Below are positions 1 through 6,324 of a DNA stretch of 8,494 nt, one piece after another. The notes under the pieces are model-generated. The model saw only the letters and a list, made by a program, of their open reading frames with translations. It had not been told where the DNA came from and made no database searches. Every line of letters starts with the position of its first letter. Within the stretch, counting starts at the first letter, position 1. This DNA is from Alphaproteobacteria bacterium (GTDB lineage: Bacteria; Pseudomonadota; Alphaproteobacteria; UBA9219): positions 1 to 8,494 of the forward strand of contig JAQUPC010000096.1 in assembly GCA_028716765.1 (NCBI GenBank). Reading direction: 5' to 3'. The position numbers and the translations under genes are program-made.

Positions 1-953
1 AACTTCGTGCCCGCCGCGGCGCGTTCGCGTAAAACATCCGCGCGGAAGGCAAACAGCTTGGCCGGACGGCCGCGCATGTCGTGGGTGTAGCCTTCGGTCT
101 CCCCGACGAGGCCTTGCCCCTGTACGAGGCGGCGAAAGTTCTGTTTGTGCAACCGCAGCCCCGCCAAGGCCTCGACCGTATTCTGCAATTGCAGGAGCGT
201 GAAATGCTCGGGCATTAGTTCGAACACGACGGGACGGTATTTGATTTTTGCGCGCAGCCGGGCCATGGCCGTGGCCAGTATACGCCGATGATCGTGCGGC
301 ATGGAAAGGCCGGGGCTCAAGGTTTCGTCCTCCGTCTTCCCGCGATGGGCTTCCTCGATCAGCCCCGCCTCCCAGAGCAATTCGTAACGCTGCAGGACCA
401 GTTCCTCGTTCCACGCGCGCGGATCTTTCGGAAAGTTTATGGCGATGCGGGATTCGCGCTGTTTGCGCGCCGCGGCGCCGGGCGCGGAACTTTTCCACCG
501 CTCAAGCCCTTTCATGATCGCCGTCATGATAGCCTGCGGCGGCCCGTCGCGCCTGTCTTCCCACGGGAAAAAAACATACCACGGCTCGGCCTGGAGTTGT
601 TCCGGCCCTTCCGTCATCGCCGAAGGAACGCGCACAAGCGCAAGATAACCTATAGAAACCATCCGCCGACCGGCCGTGCGAGCTGTTGCGGGAACCGCAG
701 AGCGAGCCGGAAGTGAAGGCATCCGGTCCTTGTCGGCGAACGTATACAACTGCTCGACGTAACCAAGCCTGAGACCGCTTTGCGCCTCGACCCATGCGCG
801 GAGACCCTGCTCCAGCGTTCGGTGCTGCGTGCCGAACGGTCCTGACGGCAAAGCACGGCCCGGCAACAGCATCACCTGCGGTTCGTGATCCGCGGCGGTC
901 ACGATCACAGCGCTCAACTCGAGAATAACGTCCTGATCCGGGTTGGCGCGCAT
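1..953 (-). CDS. nadQ: Nudix-like/winged-helix transcriptional regulator of NAD biosynthesis (NadQ/NrtR type), 3' end cut by window edge
   Basis: Reading the minus strand from the ATG at 953-951 gives 317 uninterrupted codons that run off the left edge, so the C-terminus is missing. Residues 1-150 resemble a Nudix fold, but the Nudix box is degenerate: around residues 41-61 the usual REUXEE core reads LRAWVEAQSG, so catalysis is unlikely and a ligand-sensing role fits. Residues about 237-305 match the C-terminal winged helix of NrtR-like proteins (FTLLQLQNTVEAL, then HKQNFRRLV, then GRPAKLFAFR). This two-domain layout is that of NrtR and of the alphaproteobacterial NadQ group (COG4111) that represses de novo NAD genes. 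It is divergent from nadABC across 127 bases, the classical position of a local regulator. An AAGGA-like ribosome site lies about 8 bases upstream (minus-strand reading of 962-966). The DNA target and the sensed metabolite are inferred. NrtR is the alternative family name. Confidence 0.85.
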   Translation of the reverse strand, partial: MRANPDQDVILELSAVIVTAADHEPQVMLLPGRALPSGPFGTQHRTLEQGLRAWVEAQSGLRLGYVEQLYTFADKDRMPSLPARSAVPATARTAGRRMVSIGYLALVRVPSAMTEGPEQLQAEPWYVFFPWEDRRDGPPQAIMTAIMKGLERWKSSAPGAAARKQRESRIAINFPKDPRAWNEELVLQRYELLWEAGLIEEAHRGKTEDETLSPGLSMPHDHRRILATAMARLRAKIKYRPVVFELMPEHFTLLQLQNTVEALAGLRLHKQNFRRLVQGQGLVGETEGYTHDMRGRPAKLFAFRADVLRERAAAGTK

Positions 954-970
954 ACGAAAAGTCCTTTTCC

Positions 971-987
971 GGTAACTATTTGGTAAC
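971..987. repeat. Direct repeat GGTAAC x2, 11 bases apart
   Basis: GGTAAC occurs at 971-976 and again at 982-987, one helical turn apart. It lies just upstream of the nadA -35 box and inside the likely 5' leader of the divergent regulator gene. It could be an extra protein-binding element or chance; the sequence alone does not decide. Confidence 0.3.
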
Positions 988-991
988 AAGT

Positions 992-1021
992 TTGACACAT
1001 TATGCTCATTATGACTATATG
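992..1021 (+). promoter_or_regulatory. Putative sigma-70 promoter of nadABC
   Basis: A perfect -35 hexamer TTGACA (992-997) is followed, with an 18-base spacer, by TATATG (1016-1021), a 4/6 match to the -10 consensus. Transcription would start near 1028, giving a leader of about 50 bases before the nadA ATG. No better promoter is visible in the divergent spacer on this strand. An ATGCTC-containing palindrome lies between the two boxes, as expected for a repressible promoter. Confidence 0.55.
1002..1018. promoter_or_regulatory. Candidate operator 1 (upstream ATGCTC palindrome, imperfect)
   Basis: ATGCTC-ATTAT-GACTAT has the same 6-5-6 layout as the perfect palindrome at 1059-1075 and shares ATGCTCAT with it exactly. 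The right half-site is degraded. It sits between the -35 and -10 boxes of the putative nadA promoter, so a bound protein would block RNA polymerase. Binding by the divergent NadQ-like regulator is inferred from position and repetition. Confidence 0.5.
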
Positions 1022-1058
1022 CGGCCATGCCTTGATGGCTTCTTTTTTGGACCCCTTA

Positions 1059-1075
1059 ATGCTCATGTGGAGCAT
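1059..1075. promoter_or_regulatory. Candidate operator 2 / leader hairpin overlapping the nadA ribosome binding site
   Basis: A perfect inverted repeat ATGCTC (1059-1064), spacer ATGTG, GAGCAT (1070-1075), ends 5 bases before the nadA ATG. The nadA Shine-Dalgarno sequence GGAG (1069-1072) lies largely inside its right arm, 8 bases from the start codon. Its centre is 57 bases from that of the related upstream site. As DNA it is a strong candidate for a dimeric repressor site. As RNA it could fold into a 6-bp stem with a 5-base loop that hides the ribosome site. The sequence supports the palindrome; the regulator is inferred. Confidence 0.6.
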
Positions 1076-1080
1076 AATTG

Positions 1081-2079
1081 ATGGACGCTTTTTCGCCTGA
1101 CCCCCTCGCGGCTGCCGAAACCGCCGCCTCGCTCTACGCGCGCGTGAAGAACGTCATCGCGCCGGAGAAATGGGCCGGTTTTGCCGGAGACGTTCTGGCC
1201 ATCCAGCGCCTTAAGAAAGAGCGCAACGCCATCATCCTCGCCCACAACTACATGACGCCGGAGATTTTTCACGGCGTCGCGGACATCACGGGCGACTCGC
1301 TGGCGCTGGCGCGCGAAGCGGCCGCGACGGACGCCGATGTCATCGTCGTGGCAGGCGTGCATTTCATGGCCGAGACGGCGAAGCTGCTTAACCCCGCGCG
1401 CAGGGTTTTAACGCCCGATCCCGAAGCCGGTTGCTCGCTGGCGGATTCCATCACGGCAGAAGACGTTCGCGCCCTGCGCCAAAAGCATCCCGGCGCGCCG
1501 GTTATCACCTACGTCAACACCTCGGCAGCGGTGAAGGCGGAATCGGACATTTGTTGCACGTCGGGCAACGCCTTGAAGATCGTGGAATCGCTCGGCGCGC
1601 CCGAAGTCATCATGCTTCCCGACGAGTTCCTTGCGCAAAACATCGCGGCGCAGACAAACGTCAGGATCGTTACGTGGAAAGGCCGCTGCGAAGTGCATGA
1701 ACGCTTTACGCCCGGCGACGTTCGCAAGGCGCGAGCGGAACATCCCGGCCTTGCCGTGCTGGCGCATCCCGAATGCCCGCCCGAAGTCGTCGCCGAAGCC
1801 GATGAAGCCGGCTCCACCGCGCAAATGCTGGATTGGATTGCGGCTAGGCGCTCTTCGCCCGTCATGCTTATGACGGAAGCTTCGATGAGCGACAACGCCG
1901 CCGCGCAATTTCCGGATATCGCGTTCGTGCGCCCCTGCGAGGAATGCCGGTACATGAAGCGCATCACGCTCAAGAATATCCGCCGTTCCCTCGAAACGCT
2001 TACGCATGAGGTTTCCGTTCCCGGCGCTATCGCCGAACGCGCGCGCCAGGCCGTCGAACGCATGATGGCCGTGAAATGA
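1081..2079 (+). CDS. nadA: Quinolinate synthase NadA
   Basis: This 332-residue cytoplasmic enzyme condenses iminoaspartate (from NadB) with dihydroxyacetone phosphate to quinolinate, using an oxygen-sensitive [4Fe-4S] cluster. Family motifs appear in order: ILAHNYM (52-58), GDSLALA (71-77), FMAETAKLLNP (95-105), AGCSLAD with C118, YVNTSAAVKAESDICCTSGNA (starting 144), LPDEFLAQNIA (169-179), WKGRCEVHERF with C193, TEASMSDN (255-262) and CEECRYMKRITL (276-287). C118, C193 and C279 are the expected cluster ligands by analogy with characterised NadA proteins. The ATG at 1081 is chosen because GGAG lies 8 bases upstream; an in-frame TTG immediately precedes it (1078) and is less likely. It is the first gene of nadABC, and its stop overlaps the nadB start as ATGA. 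Expression is probably controlled by the two palindromes upstream. Confidence 0.97.
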   Translation: MDAFSPDPLAAAETAASLYARVKNVIAPEKWAGFAGDVLAIQRLKKERNAIILAHNYMTPEIFHGVADITGDSLALAREAAATDADVIVVAGVHFMAETAKLLNPARRVLTPDPEAGCSLADSITAEDVRALRQKHPGAPVITYVNTSAAVKAESDICCTSGNALKIVESLGAPEVIMLPDEFLAQNIAAQTNVRIVTWKGRCEVHERFTPGDVRKARAEHPGLAVLAHPECPPEVVAEADEAGSTAQMLDWIAARRSSPVMLMTEASMSDNAAAQFPDIAFVRPCEECRYMKRITLKNIRRSLETLTHEVSVPGAIAERARQAVERMMAVK

Positions 2080-3644
2080 AGAACCCCCTTCCCCCCGTCG
2101 TTATCGGCGCAGGCCTCGCCGGGTTGAGCGTGGCGCTTTCGCTCGCGCCGCGTCCTGTTATCGTTTTGGCGCGAAAGCCGACAGGACAGGAAAGCAGCAG
2201 CGTTCTGGCGCAAGGCGGCATCGCCGCCGCTATGGGCCGGGATGACTCGCCGTTTATTCATGAACTGGACACGCTCGCGGCAGGCGCCGGACTTTGCGAC
2301 CCGGCTGTCGTCCGGATGATAACGGAGGCCGCCCCCGCCGCCATCAGGCAGCTTGCCGCATGGGGCACCGCCTTCGACAGGGACGAGCAAACACAACTCG
2401 ATCTTGGCCTCGAAGGCGCGCACAGCCGCCGCCGCATCGTTCACGCCAACGGCGACAGCACGGGCGCGGCGGTCATCGAGGCTCTTTACGCAACAGCACG
2501 CAAAACACCTTCCATCACATTCATCGACGATGCCGGGGCCGCGGAAATCACGACGGACGAAAACGGCGTTACGGGCGTGTCTTACACATGCGGCGGCACG
2601 GCAGGGCATATTGCGGCGGATCACGTTGTTCTCGCGACGGGAGGTATCGGCGCCTTGTGGCCGCACACGACCAATCCCGTCGATTCCTGGGGGCAAGGGC
2701 TGGCGCTGGCCGCACGGGCCGGGGCCGAATTGCGCGATCTCGAGTTCGTGCAATTCCATCCCACCGGCATCGACGCCGGGCTCGATCCTACGCCGTTGGC
2801 CAGCGAGTCCCTGCGCGGCGAAGGTGCGGTTTTGATCAACGACCGGGGCGAAAATTTCATGGCCGATGAGCCCCGCGGCGCGTTGGAACCGCGTGACGTC
2901 GTTACCCGCGCCATCTGGGAGCAACTGCAACAGGGCCGGCGCGTGTTTCTCGATACGCGCAGGATCGCGGATTTTGCCGTACGCTTCCCGTCCGTTTACG
3001 CGTTGTGCGCAAAGGCCAACGTCAACCCGGTGCGCGAGCCTATCCCCGTTCGGCCCGTCGCGCACTATCACATGGGCGGCGTCGCCGTGGACTTTGAAGG
3101 CCGCACCAACATTGAAGGCTTGTGGGCCTGCGGCGAAGTGGCCGCGACGGGCCTGCACGGCGCCAACCGCCTCGCCAGCAATTCGCTTCTGGAAGCCACG
3201 GTGTACGGCCAGCGTATCGCCGCGAGTCTGACAAGAACGGACCGGGTTCCCTCCCCCCGGCTGTGCGCCCCCCCACCTAACCTCCCCCTCGAGGGGGGAG
3301 GAATTCCGCTGCGCTTGCCGCGCAAGGAAACGTCCGAAGAGCGCCAGTTAATCCGCGATCTCATGGAAACGCACGTCGGCGTCCTTCGCGACAAGGCAGG
3401 ACTGGAAAAAGCCGTCGATCAATTGTCGCCTCTCGCCAAACGTTCCGGCATGGCGCTCGTCGGCCAGATGATCGCAATGGCCGCGCTTTGCCGCGAGGAA
3501 AGCCGGGGCGCGCATGCCCGGACGGATTTTCCGGAAACGTCGCGTCATTGGCAGCAATCAAACACGCTGGCGCTTAACGACAAAGGCGAGCCCGTCGTGA
3601 TGCCACCCTCCATGGACGCACCGCGCAAAAGAGCCGCGTCATGA
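2076..3644 (+). CDS. nadB: L-aspartate oxidase NadB
   Basis: This FAD enzyme (522 residues) oxidises L-aspartate to iminoaspartate, the first step of de novo NAD synthesis. The N-terminal Rossmann motif is VVIGAGLAGLSVA (8-20), followed by SSVLAQGGIAAAMG (41-54) and GAHSRRRIVHANGDSTG (114-130). Expected substrate and catalytic residues are present: H228 in QFHPTG, R273 in EPRDVV, H330 in HYHMGG, and R365 in GANRLASNSLLE. GLWACGEVAATGLHGANRL (348-366) contacts FAD. The C-terminal helical domain (about 418-490) ends in the usual SRGAHARTDFP. Between the FAD domain and this helical domain, residues about 391-412 form a Pro/Gly-rich linker (PPPNLPLEGGG at 399-409) encoded by a palindromic GC-rich repeat, probably an in-frame insertion. 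Start and stop overlap both neighbours by 4 bases (ATGA), suggesting translational coupling. The order nadA-nadB-nadC is a standard operon. Confidence 0.96.
   Translation: MKNPLPPVVIGAGLAGLSVALSLAPRPVIVLARKPTGQESSSVLAQGGIAAAMGRDDSPFIHELDTLAAGAGLCDPAVVRMITEAAPAAIRQLAAWGTAFDRDEQTQLDLGLEGAHSRRRIVHANGDSTGAAVIEALYATARKTPSITFIDDAGAAEITTDENGVTGVSYTCGGTAGHIAADHVVLATGGIGALWPHTTNPVDSWGQGLALAARAGAELRDLEFVQFHPTGIDAGLDPTPLASESLRGEGAVLINDRGENFMADEPRGALEPRDVVTRAIWEQLQQGRRVFLDTRRIADFAVRFPSVYALCAKANVNPVREPIPVRPVAHYHMGGVAVDFEGRTNIEGLWACGEVAATGLHGANRLASNSLLEATVYGQRIAASLTRTDRVPSPRLCAPPPNLPLEGGGIPLRLPRKETSEERQLIRDLMETHVGVLRDKAGLEKAVDQLSPLAKRSGMALVGQMIAMAALCREESRGAHARTDFPETSRHWQQSNTLALNDKGEPVVMPPSMDAPRKRAAS
3281..3301. 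repeat. GC-rich palindromic repeat inside nadB
   Basis: CCTCCCCCTC (3281-3290) is followed directly by GAGGGGGGAGG (3291-3301), an inverted repeat that is perfect except for one extra G, centred on CTCGAG. The flanks (about 3250-3310) are C-rich and unlike the rest of nadB. In the nadB frame it encodes NLPLEGGG. Short palindromes of this kind are familiar as dispersed repeats in bacterial genomes and sometimes sit in frame within genes. Whether this copy is one of a family in this genome cannot be told from one window. Confidence 0.6.
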
Positions 3645-4495
3645 ACTTCCCGTCTCTTCCCGATCTCGTTATTGAGCCTTTGGTGCGCGCCGCGCTTGAA
3701 GAGGACTTGGGCCGTACAGGCGACATCACCACGAACGCGATCGTGCCGCCCGGACATAAAGGGCGGGCCATGCTTGTGGCGCGGCAAACCGGCGTTGTCG
3801 CGGGTCTTGATGCGGCGCGGCTGGCCTTTCAGGCGCTTGATCCGGACATCCGTTTCCAAGCCGAAAAAAACGATGGCGATGACGTGCGACAACACGATGT
3901 TATCGCCCTTGTCGAAGGCTCCATGCGCGGTATTTTAACCGCCGAGCGCACGGCGTTGAACTTTCTATGCCGCTTGAGCGGCATCGCCACCGCCACCCGC
4001 GCGCTTGTAGACGCCGTCAAGCCCCACAAAGCGCGCATTTCCTGCACGCGCAAGACGACCCCGGGCCTTCGCGCGCTTGAAAAATACGCCGTGCGCGCGG
4101 GCGGCGGGAGCAATCACCGCTTCGGGCTTTATGACGCCGTGCTCATCAAAGACAATCACGTCGCCGCGGCGGGGGGCGTGCGCCCGGCGGTTGAAAAGGC
4201 GCGCGCGGCCGTCGGCCGAAATGTAAAGGTCGAACTTGAAGTGGACACGCTCGATCAATTGCGTGAGGCGCTCGATCTTCCCATCGACGCCGTGCTGCTG
4301 GACAATATGGACACGTCCACATTGACGGAAGCCGTAAAACTGGTGAACGGACGGTTTGAAACAGAAGCCTCGGGTCACGTCACGGCGGCGAACGTAGCCG
4401 CTATCGCGGCCACGAGCGTAGACGTCATATCCTCGGGCTGGCTCACCCACAGCGCCCCGGCGCTCGACATCGCTCTCGATTATGAAGAACGGTAA
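3641..4495 (+). CDS. nadC: Nicotinate-nucleotide pyrophosphorylase (carboxylating), quinolinate phosphoribosyltransferase NadC
   Basis: This 284-residue enzyme transfers the phosphoribosyl group of PRPP to quinolinate with loss of CO2, giving nicotinate mononucleotide. The length is normal for the family. Motifs are EDLGRTGDITT (21-31), ERTALNFLCRLSGIAT (102-117), TRKTTPGLRALEKYAV (136-151), GGGSNHRFGLYDAVLIKDNH (154-173), VELEVD (197-202), LLDNM (219-223) and EASGHVT (242-248). R103, R137, K138, H159, R160, K170, E200 and D221 are at the positions expected to bind substrates. The C-terminal signature reads ISSGWLTHSAPALDIALD, where ISVGALTHS is more usual, a mild variation. It starts within the nadB stop (ATGA), with an AAGAG-like site at 3629-3633 seven bases upstream. 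It completes the pathway to NaMN begun by nadB and nadA. Confidence 0.97.
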   Translation: MNFPSLPDLVIEPLVRAALEEDLGRTGDITTNAIVPPGHKGRAMLVARQTGVVAGLDAARLAFQALDPDIRFQAEKNDGDDVRQHDVIALVEGSMRGILTAERTALNFLCRLSGIATATRALVDAVKPHKARISCTRKTTPGLRALEKYAVRAGGGSNHRFGLYDAVLIKDNHVAAAGGVRPAVEKARAAVGRNVKVELEVDTLDQLREALDLPIDAVLLDNMDTSTLTEAVKLVNGRFETEASGHVTAANVAAIAATSVDVISSGWLTHSAPALDIALDYEER

Positions 4496-4540
4496 ACGCA
4501 AGGCAAAGCATCGCTCTTGCGCCCCCTGAATATTGCATTT

Positions 4541-4558
4541 AAGAGATTCAAGTCTCTT
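4541..4558. repeat. Small inverted repeat between nadC and the antiporter gene
   Basis: AAGAGA (4541-4546), spacer TTCAAG, TCTCTT (4553-4558) is a perfect 6-bp inverted repeat in the 101-base gap after nadC. The stem is A/T-containing and no T-run follows, so it is not a convincing rho-independent terminator. No clear promoter is visible in the rest of the gap (4496-4596), so whether the antiporter is co-transcribed with nadABC is open. Confidence 0.35.
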
Positions 4559-4596
4559 CCGGGCGGGCTTTCGCTCCCTTCTCGCGCAATAATGAC

Positions 4597-6324
4597 ATGG
4601 ATTCTCACGCCAGCGGCCTTGTCTCGACCCTCGTCATCAGCCTTGTCGCCGCGTTTGCAGGAGGACTGGCCGTCCGTTCCATCAAGTTGCCGCCGTTGCT
4701 CGGCTATCTCGTGGCGGGAATCGTCATCGGCCCCTTTACGCCCGGCTTTGCCGCCAATCAGGTTATAGGCGCCGAACTCGCTGAAGTCGGCGTGGCTTTG
4801 CTGCTGTTCAATATCGGTCTACATTTTTCCCTGAAAGACCTGATGGCCGTGCGCGCCATCGCCGTTCGAGGCGCCCTCGTCCAAATACTTATAAGCGGCT
4901 CGCTGGGCGCTTTGGCGGCATGGCGCCTTCTCGACTGCAACCTGATCGCGTCCCTTCTGATGGGATTTTCGACAGCCATCGCCAGCACCGCCATCACAAC
5001 GCGCGTGCTTGAGGAAAAACATCAACTGTCCACCTATTCCGGCCATATTGCCCTCGGCTGGCTTGTCGTACAGGACATCGTGGTCATTCTGGCGCTTGTT
5101 CTGTTTCCCGCCTTCGCAAAAACCGGGGGCCATCCCTCCGGACCTCTGGCGGCAACGCTCGGAAAAACGCTGCTGCAAATCGCCGGATTCGGCGTCGTGA
5201 TGTTCGTCGGCGGGAGGCGCATCATCCCGTCTCTTCTCGGCTACGTGGCGCGGATCGGCTCACGCGAGTTGTTCACGCTGGCGGTCATCGTCGTCGCCCT
5301 CGGCATCGCCTACGGCTCGTCGCTGCTATTCGGGGTTTCGCTGGCGTTGGGCGCGTTTTTCGCCGGCGTCGTTATCGCCGAGAGCGACCTCAATCATCAC
5401 GCCGCCGCCGAAGCTCTTTCGATGCAGCAGATCTTCACGATCCTTTTCTTTGTGTCGATGGGCATGCTGTTCGATCCGCGCAGCATAATCCGCATGCCTC
5501 TCGATATCCTGGCTTTCTGGGCCGTCATCGTTCTCGGCATGGGGCTTGTAACTTTTGTGATCCTTTTGCTGTTGCGCACTCCTCCCGTCTCCGCCGCCCT
5601 GATCGGCGGCGCCTTTTCCCAAATCGGGGAGTTTTCCTTCGTCCTTAGCGGGCTTGGGCTCGGTTGGGGGCTGCTAAGCAAAAGCAACAGCGATCTCATT
5701 GTGGCCGTGGCTTTTGTAAGCATCGTCATGAATCCCCTCCTTATCGAGATGTATCTCGCGCTTGCCCGCAGCCTCGGCAAAACGAAGCTTTTTCTGCGCT
5801 GGCACGACGGCGGCGAGCCCCATATCCCCGATCATTCCCAACCGCTCGTGGGCCACGTGATCCTCGTCGGACATGGCCGCGTGGGACAGATCGTATCCGG
5901 CGCGCTCTCGAAGCACGACATTCCTTGCGTCATCATCGAATCCGACCGCCGGTTGATGGAAAAACTGCGTCAATCGGGCGCTCAGGTCATTTTTGGCGAT
6001 GCCGCGCGCGATGCGGTGCTGAACGCCGCGCATCCGGAAACCGCGAACCTTATCATCCTGACCGTTCCGGAAGGCCCGCAGGTCCGCCGCATCATAACCC
6101 TTATCAAGCGCCTTTACCCCGAACTTGAAGTGATCGCGCGCGTCCATTCGGATACGGATTATCGCCTTGTCGCCCGTCTCGGAGCGGGCCTCGCCGTTAT
6201 GGGCGAGCGCGAGATCGCGCTGGGATTGTCGGCCTATGCCCTTCAGCATTACGGCGTTGAATCGCAAATCGTTCTTGAAACGCTAAGCACTCTCAGGCAC
6301 GAGCCGCTTATGCAGAAGGCTTGA
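4597..6324 (+). CDS. ybaL: CPA2-family monovalent cation:proton antiporter, YbaL/Kef type, with RCK (TrkA-N) domain
   Basis: This inner-membrane protein of 575 residues is close to the length of E. coli YbaL. Residues 1-395 are a polytopic antiporter domain of about a dozen hydrophobic segments. They begin like YbaL: LPPLLGYLVAGIVIGPFTPGF (starting 31), then ELAEVGVALLLFNIGLHFSLKDL. Conserved family spots include the QD pair in GWLVVQDIVV (Q149, D150) and GAFSQIGEFSFVLSGLG (328-344), the equivalent of the Kef SQGGEF motif. Residues about 410-545 are an RCK nucleotide-binding domain: HVILVGHGRVG (410-420), then IIESDR with E438 at the ribose-binding position, which suggests NAD(H) binding, and FGDAAR (456-461). 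No second RCK-C domain follows. K+ or Na+ exchange for H+ is the family role; the ion is not determinable here. The start matches the YbaL N-terminus, but no Shine-Dalgarno sequence is visible. The stop directly abuts the convergent glycosyltransferase gene. Confidence 0.88.
   Translation: MDSHASGLVSTLVISLVAAFAGGLAVRSIKLPPLLGYLVAGIVIGPFTPGFAANQVIGAELAEVGVALLLFNIGLHFSLKDLMAVRAIAVRGALVQILISGSLGALAAWRLLDCNLIASLLMGFSTAIASTAITTRVLEEKHQLSTYSGHIALGWLVVQDIVVILALVLFPAFAKTGGHPSGPLAATLGKTLLQIAGFGVVMFVGGRRIIPSLLGYVARIGSRELFTLAVIVVALGIAYGSSLLFGVSLALGAFFAGVVIAESDLNHHAAAEALSMQQIFTILFFVSMGMLFDPRSIIRMPLDILAFWAVIVLGMGLVTFVILLLLRTPPVSAALIGGAFSQIGEFSFVLSGLGLGWGLLSKSNSDLIVAVAFVSIVMNPLLIEMYLALARSLGKTKLFLRWHDGGEPHIPDHSQPLVGHVILVGHGRVGQIVSGALSKHDIPCVIIESDRRLMEKLRQSGAQVIFGDAARDAVLNAAHPETANLIILTVPEGPQVRRIITLIKRLYPELEVIARVHSDTDYRLVARLGAGLAVMGEREIALGLSAYALQHYGVESQIVLETLSTLRHEPLMQKA

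Noticed and set aside
288..716. 142-codon plus-strand open frame near the left edge
   Set aside because: It is a shadow of the NadQ/NrtR-like gene, whose minus-strand frame is open for 317 codons with coherent domains.
1509..3158. 549-codon open frame on the minus strand opposite nadA/nadB
   Set aside because: It is antisense to two certain genes, has no recognisable domain, and is explained by the high GC codon bias of the plus-strand genes.
4541..4595. Rho-independent terminator after nadC
   Set aside because: The 6-bp A/T-containing stem has no T-run after it, and the following GC stretch does not form a clean stem.
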